22,226 bases of DNA from Scatomonas sp963649395 (lineage in GTDB: Bacteria; Bacillota; Clostridia; Lachnospirales; Lachnospiraceae): positions 1 through 22,226 of the forward strand of contig CAVJHW010000036.1 in assembly GCA_963649395.1 (NCBI GenBank), read 5' to 3'. The position numbers were made by a program, and so were the translations under genes. Positions 7,275-14,353 of the stretch are shown here, in pieces. Each line of letters starts with the position of its first letter. The stretch's first letter is position 1. The notes beneath the pieces were generated by a model. The model was not told the DNA's origin. It saw nothing but the letters and a program-made list of their open reading frames with translations, and did not search any database.

Positions 7275-7304
7275 TTGACGGAAGGGGACTTTTGTACGTA
7301 TAAT
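7275..7304 (+). promoter_or_regulatory. Near-consensus promoter overlapping the start of the radical SAM gene
   Basis: TTGACG (7275-7280) is 18 bases from TATAAT (7299-7304). The -10 box shares bases with the ATG at 7303, so a transcript from this promoter would begin near 7311 and could not use that ATG. Confidence 0.55.
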
Positions 7305-8238
7305 GGATTGGTTGAAGCAAATGAATGATCGGATGCGGGAGTGCCGCATCTGCCCCAGGAATTGCGGAGTCAACCGCCTGGAGGGGGGCAAGGGCTTCTG
7401 TGGGGTAAGCGGCCAGATCCTGGTGGCCAGGGCGGCCTTACACCTGTGGGAGGAGCCCTGTATATCCGGCCAGGAGGGATCCGGGACAGTCTTCTTCTCC
7501 GGTTGTTCCCTAGGCTGCTCCTTTTGCCAAAATGGGGCCATCCGAAGGGGGCAGAGGGGACGGATCTATTCCCTGCAGGAGCTGGCAGAGAGCTTCCTGG
7601 ACTTGCAAGGGCAGGGAGCCAACAATATCAATCTGGTAACAGCGGGGCATTATCTGCCCCAGACGGCAGCAGCTCTAAGCCTGGCCAGGGCGCAGGGACT
7701 TACCATCCCTGTGGTCTATAACAGCTCCGCTTACGAGAAGCCCGAGATGCTGAGCTTGCTGGAGGGTCTGGTAGATATCTACCTGCCGGATTTCAAATAC
7801 ATGGATCCGGAGCTGGCAGATCAGTATTCCCATGATCGGAATTATCCTTCCATTGCCAGGAGAGCTCTGGAGGAAATGGTCAGACAGGCGGGACAGCCGA
7901 CCTTTGACTCTCGGGGCTTGATGACCAGGGGCGTGGTGGTGCGCCACCTTCTGTTGCCGGGGCATGTGGCAGATTCCAAGAGGGTGGTAGAATACCTTTA
8001 CAAGACCTATGGGAATTCCATTTACATCAGCTTGATGAACCAATATACCCCCATGCCTGCCATGGCCGGGGATCCCCTCCTGTCCAGGAGGGTGACAAGC
8101 CGGGAATACAAGCGGCTGGTGGATTATGCCCTTTCCCTGGGCCTGGAAAATGGCTTCCTTCAGGAGGGCCGGACGGCTTTGGAGAGCTTTATACCGGATT
8201 TTGACGCAATGGATGCGTCGGAAAAGAGGAAAGAATGA
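7303..8238 (+). CDS. PflX-like radical SAM protein (pyruvate formate-lyase-activase-like)
   Basis: The radical SAM cluster motif is C68-x3-C72-x2-C75 (CSLGCSFC), which would bind a 4Fe-4S cluster and S-adenosylmethionine. Four more cysteines near the N-terminus (C14, C17, C21, C33; CRICPRNCGVNR) are typical of the PflX group (COG1313), whose substrate is unknown. Length (311 residues) is normal. The start is uncertain. The ATG at 7303 has only a distant AGGGG, and a promoter -10 box overlaps it. The in-frame ATG at 7321 (MNDRMRECRICP) is equally compatible with the family and would suit a nearly leaderless transcript. The gene overlaps galE by four bases (ATGA), so the two are translationally coupled. 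There is no pyruvate formate-lyase gene nearby. Confidence 0.88.
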   Translation: MDWLKQMNDRMRECRICPRNCGVNRLEGGKGFCGVSGQILVARAALHLWEEPCISGQEGSGTVFFSGCSLGCSFCQNGAIRRGQRGRIYSLQELAESFLDLQGQGANNINLVTAGHYLPQTAAALSLARAQGLTIPVVYNSSAYEKPEMLSLLEGLVDIYLPDFKYMDPELADQYSHDRNYPSIARRALEEMVRQAGQPTFDSRGLMTRGVVVRHLLLPGHVADSKRVVEYLYKTYGNSIYISLMNQYTPMPAMAGDPLLSRRVTSREYKRLVDYALSLGLENGFLQEGRTALESFIPDFDAMDASEKRKE

Positions 8239-9254
8239 GAGTATTAGTCACCGGCGGTGCCGGATATATCGGAAGTCATACCTGCGTGGAGCTCCTTCAG
8301 GAGGGACATCAGGTGGTCGTCGTGGATAATCTTTACAATGCCAGCCCCAAGGCCCTGGATAGAATTCGGGAGATCACCGGCAAGGACCTGACCTTCTACC
8401 AGGCGGATGTCTGCGACAGGGAAGCCATGAATGAAATCTTCGACCGGGAGCAGGTGGAGGCTGTCATTCATTTTGCCGGCTACAAGGCGGTGGGAGAATC
8501 CGTGGCCAAGCCTTTGGAATATTATCGCAATAACCTGGAGGGGACTTTGACCCTCTGCGATATTATGCGGCAGCATGGAGTAGGCAATATCATTTTCAGC
8601 TCATCAGCTACTGTCTATGGCGATCCGGCGGAGATTCCCATTACGGAGAATTGCCCCAAGGGCATCTGCACCAACCCCTACGGCTGGACCAAGTGGATGC
8701 TGGAGCAGATTTTGACAGATATTCAGCATGCCCAGCCCGACTGGAATGTTATTTTATTGCGGTATTTTAATCCCATCGGTGCCCACAAGAGCGGTCAGAT
8801 CGGGGAGGATCCCAAGGGAATCCCCAACAATCTCCTGCCCTATGTAGCTCAGGTGGCGATTGGCAAATTGCCCTGCCTGGGAGTTTTTGGCAAGGATTAT
8901 GACACACCGGACGGCACCGGCGTCCGGGATTACATCCATGTGGTGGATTTGGCCAGGGGCCACGTCAAAGCCCTGCAGAAGCTGGAGGAGAGCAAGGGGG
9001 TTCGGGTCTATAACCTGGGAACCGGCAAGGGATACAGCGTATTGGATGTGGTCCATGCCTTTGAGAAGGCCTGCGGCCACCCTATTCCCTATGAGATCAA
9101 GCCCAGAAGAGCCGGAGATATTGCCACCTGCTATTGCGATCCCACCAAGGCTAGGGAGGAGCTGGGCTGGGAGGCCCAATATGGCATCGAGGAAATGTGC
9201 CAGGATTCCTGGCGCTGGCAGAGCCAGAATCCAGACGGCTATGAGAGCAAGTAG
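8235..9254 (+). CDS. galE: UDP-glucose 4-epimerase
   Basis: The enzyme interconverts UDP-glucose and UDP-galactose with bound NAD, in the Leloir pathway and in supply of galactose units for surface polysaccharide. It is a 339-residue cytoplasmic short-chain dehydrogenase-fold protein. The NAD-binding glycine motif is GGAGYIG (7-13), the catalytic serine lies in FSSSATVYG (121-129; S124), and the catalytic pair is Y149-x3-K153 (NPYGWTK). RYFNPIGAH and the C-terminal GDIATCYCDPTKA are also typical of GalE. Length matches full-length GalE. The start at 8235 overlaps the upstream stop (ATGA) behind AGAGGAAAG, so it is coupled to the radical SAM gene. A tandem repeat follows at once. Confidence 0.96.
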   Translation: MRVLVTGGAGYIGSHTCVELLQEGHQVVVVDNLYNASPKALDRIREITGKDLTFYQADVCDREAMNEIFDREQVEAVIHFAGYKAVGESVAKPLEYYRNNLEGTLTLCDIMRQHGVGNIIFSSSATVYGDPAEIPITENCPKGICTNPYGWTKWMLEQILTDIQHAQPDWNVILLRYFNPIGAHKSGQIGEDPKGIPNNLLPYVAQVAIGKLPCLGVFGKDYDTPDGTGVRDYIHVVDLARGHVKALQKLEESKGVRVYNLGTGKGYSVLDVVHAFEKACGHPIPYEIKPRRAGDIATCYCDPTKAREELGWEAQYGIEEMCQDSWRWQSQNPDGYESK

Positions 9255-9256
9255 CA

Positions 9257-9342
9257 GCCGAGGTTGTCGAAACAGGTGAGCAGTGGCCGGGTTTGCCGAG
9301 GCTGTCGAAACAGGTAAGCAGCCGGGTCTGCCGGGGCTGCTG
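9257..9342 (+). repeat. Tandem repeat between galE and the PAP2 gene
   Basis: There are two full units of 38 and 35 bases plus a partial third. Each full unit begins GCCGAGG(T/C)TGTCGAAACAGG and ends in GCCGGGT. The unit is unlike the other repeat families in the window. It fills the gap before the PAP2 ribosome binding site. Confidence 0.75.
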
Positions 9343-9366
9343 CAAGAAAAGGAGGAGGAAGCAGAG

Positions 9367-9921
9367 ATGACAGGACTGCTGCAGGTTGATGGAGAGATTT
9401 TGCTTTGGATTCAGGATCACCTTCGGAATCCTATTCTGACCCCCATTTTAAAGGTTTTAACCAGCCTGGGGAATTCGGGAATTCTGTGGATTCTCCTGGC
9501 TGCCCTCTTCCTGGTCTTTCGCAAGACCCGCAAGGCCGGAGTGGCGGGGGCCATTGCCCTGATCTTTTCCCTTCTCCTTGTCAATCTGGGCCTGAAACCG
9601 GCGGTGGATCGGATTCGCCCCTATGAAGTGATAGAGGGGCTTACTTGCCTGATTGAGAGACAGACGGATTCCTCCTTTCCCTCCGGGCATGCCTCCTCCG
9701 CCTTTGCGGCGGCCTTGGCTTTTCGCTTCTATCTGCCCCAGAAGAAGCTGTCCCTAGGTCTGTTGATCCTGGCTGGGGTGATTGCCTTTTCCAGACTTTA
9801 TGTGGGAGTGCATTATCCCACAGATGTCCTGGTGGGTATTCTGTGCGGTATCCTGGCAGCCGTTCTGTCCTATGGCATTATGCGGCTGGTGGAGAGAAAA
9901 TGGAAGAAGGTGAAGTCTTGA
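9367..9921 (+). CDS. PAP2-family membrane phosphatase
   Basis: This integral membrane enzyme belongs to the phosphatidic acid phosphatase type 2 / undecaprenyl-diphosphatase-like superfamily, which removes phosphate from lipid phosphates at the outer face. All three signature parts are present: K77-x6-R84-P85, P105-S-G-H108, and S142-R143-x5-H149-x3-D153. The 184 residues contain about five membrane segments. The start at 9367 is chosen because AGGAGGA lies about nine bases upstream; the frame extends further upstream only through the tandem repeat. Its end overlaps the start of the next gene. The exact substrate cannot be told; undecaprenyl diphosphate or a phosphatidylglycerol phosphate are candidates, and a location after galE suits envelope metabolism. 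Confidence 0.92.
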   Translation: MTGLLQVDGEILLWIQDHLRNPILTPILKVLTSLGNSGILWILLAALFLVFRKTRKAGVAGAIALIFSLLLVNLGLKPAVDRIRPYEVIEGLTCLIERQTDSSFPSGHASSAFAAALAFRFYLPQKKLSLGLLILAGVIAFSRLYVGVHYPTDVLVGILCGILAAVLSYGIMRLVERKWKKVKS

Positions 9922-10889
9922 AATATCTGGTAATAGGAGCCGGAGGCACCGGCGGCTGTCTGGGGGCCTGGCTGCAGAAGTCCGGTCAGGATGTGACCTG
10001 GATTGCCCGGGGCAGACACCTGGAGAAAATGAAGGAAGTCGGCCTGAGACTTCATACAGCCGGTTTGGGGGACTTTTGCCTAAAGCCGGTACAGGCCTTT
10101 CCCATGGAGGAATACCTCGCCTCCCGTCCCACCGATGGGCCGGATGTGGTCTTTGTCTGTGTGAAATACTATTCCTTGCAGGAGAGCATTCCATTTTTGC
10201 AAAAAATCTGCCAGCCCCATACGGTGGTCATTCCCCTGCTCAATGTATTTGGCACGGGAGCCCAGCTGCAGGAGAAGCTGCCGGACAATGATGTGGCAGA
10301 CGGCTGTATCTACATCTATGGGAAGATCGAGGAAGCCGGACTGGTGGTTCAGCCCTCCCCGATTTTCCGGGTCTATTATGGCTACCGGCCGGGGCAGGTC
10401 AGACATCAGGAGGCCACCTTTCGCCAGGTGGAGCAAGACCTGAAGAAGGCCGGTATTGAAGGGCATTTTACGGAAAATATCCAGGCGGATGCCTTGATGA
10501 AGTTCAGCTATGTCTCCCCTGTGGGGGCTGCAGGCCTCTATTACCATGCAGTGGCAGAGGACTTCAAGAAGGCGGGAGAGAAGCAGGATTTTCTTATTGA
10601 ATTGATCCGGGAGGTAGAAGCTCTGGGGCGTGCCATGGGGATTGTCTTTTCAGAGGATCCCGTGGAGCGGAATCTGGAAATCCTTCGGAATCTGGAGGAC
10701 AAGGCGGATACCTCTATGCAGCGGGATGTGGCCGCAGGCAGGTCCTCGGAGCTGCCGGGGCTGGTATATCGGGTTGTGGAATTGGCAGACCAATATGGAG
10801 TAGCCTGCCCGGCTTACCGCAAGGTCAGCAAGTGGGCCCAGGAAAAGGAAGCAGAGACAGGAGAGACAATATCTCATGAGAAAGGTTGA
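9900..10889 (+). CDS. Ketopantoate reductase (ApbA/PanE)-family oxidoreductase
   Basis: This 329-residue NADPH-dependent enzyme has the Rossmann motif GAGGTGG (residues 13-19) following LKYLVI, and an all-helical C-terminal domain. The family catalytic lysine is probably in ALMKFSYVSPVGA, and TSMQRDVAAGRSSEL matches the substrate-side SSMxxD...GRxTE motif. Classical members reduce 2-dehydropantoate in pantothenate synthesis. Many Clostridial paralogues are not proven to do so, and no other pan gene is nearby, so I give no symbol. The start is uncertain: ATG at 9900 behind GGTGGAG, or TTG at 9918 (MKYLVIGAG) behind GAAGG. Either start overlaps the end of the PAP2 gene. The 3' end overlaps the next gene by 14 bases, which indicates cotranscription. 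Confidence 0.9.
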   Translation: MEEGEVLKYLVIGAGGTGGCLGAWLQKSGQDVTWIARGRHLEKMKEVGLRLHTAGLGDFCLKPVQAFPMEEYLASRPTDGPDVVFVCVKYYSLQESIPFLQKICQPHTVVIPLLNVFGTGAQLQEKLPDNDVADGCIYIYGKIEEAGLVVQPSPIFRVYYGYRPGQVRHQEATFRQVEQDLKKAGIEGHFTENIQADALMKFSYVSPVGAAGLYYHAVAEDFKKAGEKQDFLIELIREVEALGRAMGIVFSEDPVERNLEILRNLEDKADTSMQRDVAAGRSSELPGLVYRVVELADQYGVACPAYRKVSKWAQEKEAETGETISHEKG

Positions 10890-12537
10890 AAAAGGAAGGA
10901 AGAAGATGCTGGGTCTGGTCCTGGCCGTGACGGTGGCCCTGGGAGGCAGTCTGACGGTATCAGCTGGAGACCAGGGAAGCGCCCAGGGGGCGAAGGAGAA
11001 TTCCCAGGCTGTGCAGACTTCCTCTCAATCCCAGCAGGAGGAAGCAGAACAGAAGTCAGTGGTAGTCTATCTGGACACCCAGAAGGGCAAGGATACCAAT
11101 AAGGGCCTATCTGCCGACCAGGCCTTTCAGTCCCTGGATGCAGTCTTGAAGTATTTCCAAACCCTGACGCAAAAGGACAAGGATGCTGCTGCGAGTGCCA
11201 ACGGCAGTACAAGTAGCAATACAAGTAGCAGCACAAATAGCAATACAAATAGCAATATAAATAGCAATATAAATAGCAATTCAAATACGAAGACGGATGC
11301 CGGGACGGCTTCCGGGAAGGACAAGGATGGAAAGGACAGCTCCTCCGAGGATGCTGCAAAAACCCAGGAGATCTACGGAAAGATCCTTGTGCTCTGCGGG
11401 AAGACAGAGCTGACGGGTGACCAAAAGGATAAGGTGCAGGCTCAGGACCTTAAACTGATGACGGAGACGGAATACAAGGACTATCGGAAGGCCATAGCGA
11501 CTCCTACGGTTACCCCCACCCCTACGGTCACCCCCAGTCCAACGGCTACCCCCAGTCCCACCCCCTATGTAACGGAGGAGGCCAAGGGCGACTCCGACAA
11601 GTCTACGGATGAGAAGGAAGATACCACAGACGACTCCGACAAGTCCACGGATAAGAAGGAAGATGCCAAGGGCGACTCCGACAAGTCTACGGATAAGAAG
11701 GAAGATGCCACAGGCGACGCCGACAAGTCCGCGGATGAGAAGGAGGATACCACAGGCGACTCCGACAAATCCACAGATCAGAAGGAAGATACTACGGGCA
11801 ACACAGACCAATCCGCAGACCAGAAGAAGGAATCGGATAAGGATGCTTCCACAGATCAGACAGAGGAGGGGGAAGCGCCGGATACAGCCGATGGTCAGGA
11901 GACCAGCCCTTCCTTCCAGAAAAAGCTCCTGGTCAGGAAAATAGGGGCTCTTGTAAATACCAATCAGGAAGCCCAGGAAGGGCAGGCAGAGACCGGAACA
12001 AAGACTGAGACTGAGTCCGGGTCTAAGACAGAGACACAAGCAGAGGAGGGGGACGGCGAGATAGCCAAAGCCCAGGCTTCTTTGGCCATGGAAAGGTTGA
12101 ATCTATCCACTACCGCAGCTGCCAATGAACAAGCGGTCCTCCTGGCCCGGACGGTCCCGAAGGCCCTTAAGCTGCCGGGGCGGGATCTGGTGGGAGGGGG
12201 AACCTCCACCATTACCAACCAGGGCAGTTCCTCCGGCAGTCAGGGAGGCTCAGCCTCCGGCTCTTCCGCAGGTAGTGGCACCTCTTCCGGATCCGGCAGT
12301 AGTTCCGGCAGTCCGTCCTCCGGGAGTTCCAATGCCAGTACGACTCCCCATAAGAATCAGCCGGTACAGACGGGAGACCTGTCCAGGGTCTATCCCTTTG
12401 GGATCAGCTTTAGCATGGCGGCTCTCCTGTGCGGCTTTTTCTGGCGGATGCTGGTGGAATCCAGGAGAAGGCGGAGGGACGCCATCTATCGGGAAGAATG
12501 GGAAAAGTTCCATGAGGATTGCAAGAAAAACCTTTAA
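10876..12537 (+). CDS. Repeat-rich cell-surface protein
   Basis: This 553-residue exported protein has a signal peptide at its N-terminus (start at 10876 behind AGGAGAG; a second possible start is the internal ATG giving MLGLVLAV). VVVYLDTQKGKDTNKGLSAD (~56-75) matches the opening motif of parallel beta-helix surface proteins, but the rest of such a domain is largely absent. An Asn/Ser/Thr repeat, a Thr-Pro linker (TPTVTPSPTATPSPTP) and six 14-residue acidic repeats (GDSDKSTDKKED type) follow. A Ser/Gly-rich wall-spanning part then leads to PVQTGD, one membrane helix and an unusually long, basic cytoplasmic tail (ESRRRRRDAIYREEW...). The TGD motif recalls sortase signals, but the long tail is unusual. 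It is probably an envelope protein on an extended stalk; its function is unknown. It overlaps the upstream gene. Confidence 0.82.
   Translation: MRKVEKGRKKMLGLVLAVTVALGGSLTVSAGDQGSAQGAKENSQAVQTSSQSQQEEAEQKSVVVYLDTQKGKDTNKGLSADQAFQSLDAVLKYFQTLTQKDKDAAASANGSTSSNTSSSTNSNTNSNINSNINSNSNTKTDAGTASGKDKDGKDSSSEDAAKTQEIYGKILVLCGKTELTGDQKDKVQAQDLKLMTETEYKDYRKAIATPTVTPTPTVTPSPTATPSPTPYVTEEAKGDSDKSTDEKEDTTDDSDKSTDKKEDAKGDSDKSTDKKEDATGDADKSADEKEDTTGDSDKSTDQKEDTTGNTDQSADQKKESDKDASTDQTEEGEAPDTADGQETSPSFQKKLLVRKIGALVNTNQEAQEGQAETGTKTETESGSKTETQAEEGDGEIAKAQASLAMERLNLSTTAAANEQAVLLARTVPKALKLPGRDLVGGGTSTITNQGSSSGSQGGSASGSSAGSGTSSGSGSSSGSPSSGSSNASTTPHKNQPVQTGDLSRVYPFGISFSMAALLCGFFWRMLVESRRRRRDAIYREEWEKFHEDCKKNL
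11211..11286 (+). repeat. 12-bp in-frame minisatellite (Asn/Ser/Thr)
   Basis: About six units of the type AATAGCAATACA occur in frame, encoding the four-residue pattern NSNT/NSNI. They are much richer in A and T than the surrounding gene, so slippage-driven length variation is likely. Confidence 0.85.
11581..11832 (+). repeat. Six 42-bp in-frame tandem repeats
   Basis: Six units begin GCCAAGGGCGACTCCGACAA or close variants and encode the 14-residue unit (A/T)xGDSDKSTD(K/E)KED. The last unit is the most diverged. Because length is a multiple of three, gain or loss of a unit keeps the gene in frame. Confidence 0.9.
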
Positions 12538-12561
12538 AAACCAAAAAGCCTATGGTATAAT
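12533..12561 (+). promoter_or_regulatory. Promoter of the SCIFF gene
   Basis: TTTAAA (12533-12538) is 17 bases from TATAAT (12556-12561), which is preceded by the extended -10 element TGG. It overlaps the stop codon of the preceding gene and separates the SCIFF block from the upstream string. Confidence 0.75.
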
Positions 12562-12617
12562 GACACCTGACACGGCGGGAGTCCGCTGTATGCAGCTAAG
12601 AAAGGAGAATAAAAGCC

Positions 12618-12761
12618 ATGAAACACATTAAGACATTAAACACCAAAAATCTTCAGAATACAGTAAAAAAGGGTGGATGCGGTGAGTGCCAGACATCCTG
12701 TCAGTCAGCCTGCAAGACCTCTTGCACCGTTGGCAACCAGAGCTGTGAGCATTCCAAATAA
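12618..12761 (+). CDS. scfA: SCIFF peptide (six cysteines in forty-five), ranthipeptide precursor
   Basis: This 47-residue precursor is too short for most gene finders. It starts at 12618 behind AAAGGAG. The leader (MKHIKTLNTKNLQNTVKKGG) is typical of SCIFF. The core holds six cysteines at 21, 24, 28, 32, 36 and 43 with spacings that match the family. Known homologues receive sulfur-to-gamma- or sulfur-to-alpha-carbon thioether bonds from the partner radical SAM enzyme; the natural role of the mature peptide is still debated and may involve cell signalling. The maturase gene follows after a 209-base gap filled by a structured repeat, and a strong promoter lies upstream. The peptide is not followed by a recognisable protease or exporter gene here. 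Confidence 0.95.
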   Translation: MKHIKTLNTKNLQNTVKKGGCGECQTSCQSACKTSCTVGNQSCEHSK

Positions 12762-12797
12762 AACCCTAGGTTGGGTCTTGCCCGGTTCCACCACGCA

Positions 12798-12930
12798 TGA
12801 AAGCCAGCTGCGAGAGCACGTCAGTGCGGAGCAGCTGGCTTTCAAAAGCCCAGGCAAGCAGCCGGGCTGAAGACATGCTTGCGATGCAAGGCGAGTCCTT
12901 TTAGGGACTGGTATCGTTGCGGCATCGGCA
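12798..12930 (+). repeat. Second structured repeat family, copy 2, between scfA and scfB
   Basis: It opens with perfect 14-bp arms, TGAAAGCCAGCTGC (12798-12811) and GCAGCTGGCTTTCA (12831-12844), enclosing a nested GCAC(GTCA)GTGC hairpin. It continues with AAGCAGCCGGGCTGA and GCTTGCGATGCAA, modules shared with 5545-5690. There is no T-run after the long hairpin, so it is not a classical terminator. It could lower or separate expression of the maturase relative to the peptide. Confidence 0.75.
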
Positions 12931-12970
12931 GCCCCGAAAGTTTCAAGAAATGCAGGAAGGAAGAATACCC

Positions 12971-14335
12971 TTGATACACCAATACAAGAATAACGGTTAC
13001 AACATGGTTCTGGACATCAACAGCGGTTCTGTCCATGTGGTGGATGATCTGGTCTACGATGTGCTGGAGCAGATGAATCAGCAGTCGGAGGTAAGTCAGC
13101 AGGCAATCCTGGAGGCTTTGGGGGACAGGTATTCCCCCCGGGAGATCGAGGAGGCCTGTCAGGAATGCCGGGAGCTGAGGGAGGCAGGCATGCTATTCAC
13201 GGAGGATGCCTACCGCAATGCCATCGACCTTTTCCAACAAAGACCCACGGTGGTGAAGGCTCTTTGCCTGCATATTGCCCATGACTGTAATCTGGCCTGC
13301 CGCTATTGCTTTGCGGAGGAGGGGGAGTATCATGGCCGGAGAGCCTTGATGTCTCTGGAGACGGGGAAGAAGGCGCTGGATTTCCTCATTGCCAATTCCG
13401 GATCCAGAAGGAATCTGGAGGTGGACTTCTTCGGAGGAGAGCCCCTGATGAATTGGCAGGTGGTGAAGGACCTGGTGGCCTATGGGCGGGAGCAGGAGAA
13501 GCTGCATGACAAGAACTTCCGTTTCACCCTGACCACCAACGGGGTATTGCTCAATGACGAGGTCATGGAATTCTGCAATCGGGAGATGGGCAATGTAGTC
13601 CTGAGTATTGACGGAAGGAAAGAGGTTCACGACCGTATGCGGCCCTTCCGCAAGGGGGCAGGCAGCTATGACCTTATTGTCCCCAAGTTTCAGAAGTTTG
13701 CCGATAGCAGGAACCAGGATCGCTATTATGTAAGGGGAACCTTTACCCACTATAATCTGGATTTCGCAGCGGATGTCCTTCATCTGGCAGACCTGGGCTT
13801 TCAGCAGATCTCCGTGGAACCGGTGGTGGCACCCCCCAGTGAGGATTATGCCATCCGGGAAGAGGATCTTCCTCTTATCATGGAACAATATGATCTTTTG
13901 GCCCGGGAGATGATCAAGAGACACAAGGAAGGCAGAGGTTTTAATTTCTTCCATTTCATGATCGACCTGACGGGAGGCCCCTGTGTCTACAAGCGCCTGT
14001 CCGGCTGTGGCTCCGGGACGGAGTATCTGGCGGTGACCCCCTGGGGAGATTTCTATCCCTGCCACCAGTTTGTGGGACAGGAGGGCTTTCTTCTGGGCAA
14101 TGTGGAAGAGGGAATCCTGCGCAAGGACATCTGCGAGGAATTCAAGGGATGCAATGTCTATGCCAAGAAGGAATGTGCGGATTGCTTCGCTAGATTCTAT
14201 TGCAGCGGCGGCTGTGCCGCCAATTCCTGGAATTTTACCGGGAAGATCAATGATGTATACGAGATTGGATGTGCCATGCAACGCAAGCGGATTGAATGTG
14301 CATTGATGATAAAAGCGGCATTAGCCGACGAATAA
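12971..14335 (+). CDS. scfB: SCIFF radical SAM maturase (thioether-forming)
   Basis: This 454-residue enzyme installs thioether crosslinks in the SCIFF peptide using S-adenosylmethionine and iron-sulfur clusters. The start is the TTG at 12971, giving (M)IHQYKNNGYNMVLDINSG, the usual N-terminus of the family. AGGAAGG lies ten bases upstream, while the ATG at 12950 has no ribosome binding site. Residues ~1-95 form the peptide-recognition region. The radical SAM motif is C106-x3-C110-x2-C113 (CNLACRYC). The C-terminal SPASM-type region holds many cysteines (GPCVYKRLSGCGSG, YPCHQF, CADCFARFYCSGGCAANSW) for two auxiliary clusters. Length and motifs match characterised SCIFF maturases. It is followed by secDF after 18 bases. 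Confidence 0.95.
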   Translation: MIHQYKNNGYNMVLDINSGSVHVVDDLVYDVLEQMNQQSEVSQQAILEALGDRYSPREIEEACQECRELREAGMLFTEDAYRNAIDLFQQRPTVVKALCLHIAHDCNLACRYCFAEEGEYHGRRALMSLETGKKALDFLIANSGSRRNLEVDFFGGEPLMNWQVVKDLVAYGREQEKLHDKNFRFTLTTNGVLLNDEVMEFCNREMGNVVLSIDGRKEVHDRMRPFRKGAGSYDLIVPKFQKFADSRNQDRYYVRGTFTHYNLDFAADVLHLADLGFQQISVEPVVAPPSEDYAIREEDLPLIMEQYDLLAREMIKRHKEGRGFNFFHFMIDLTGGPCVYKRLSGCGSGTEYLAVTPWGDFYPCHQFVGQEGFLLGNVEEGILRKDICEEFKGCNVYAKKECADCFARFYCSGGCAANSWNFTGKINDVYEIGCAMQRKRIECALMIKAALADE

Positions 14336-14353
14336 CAAGAAGAGGACAATGTC

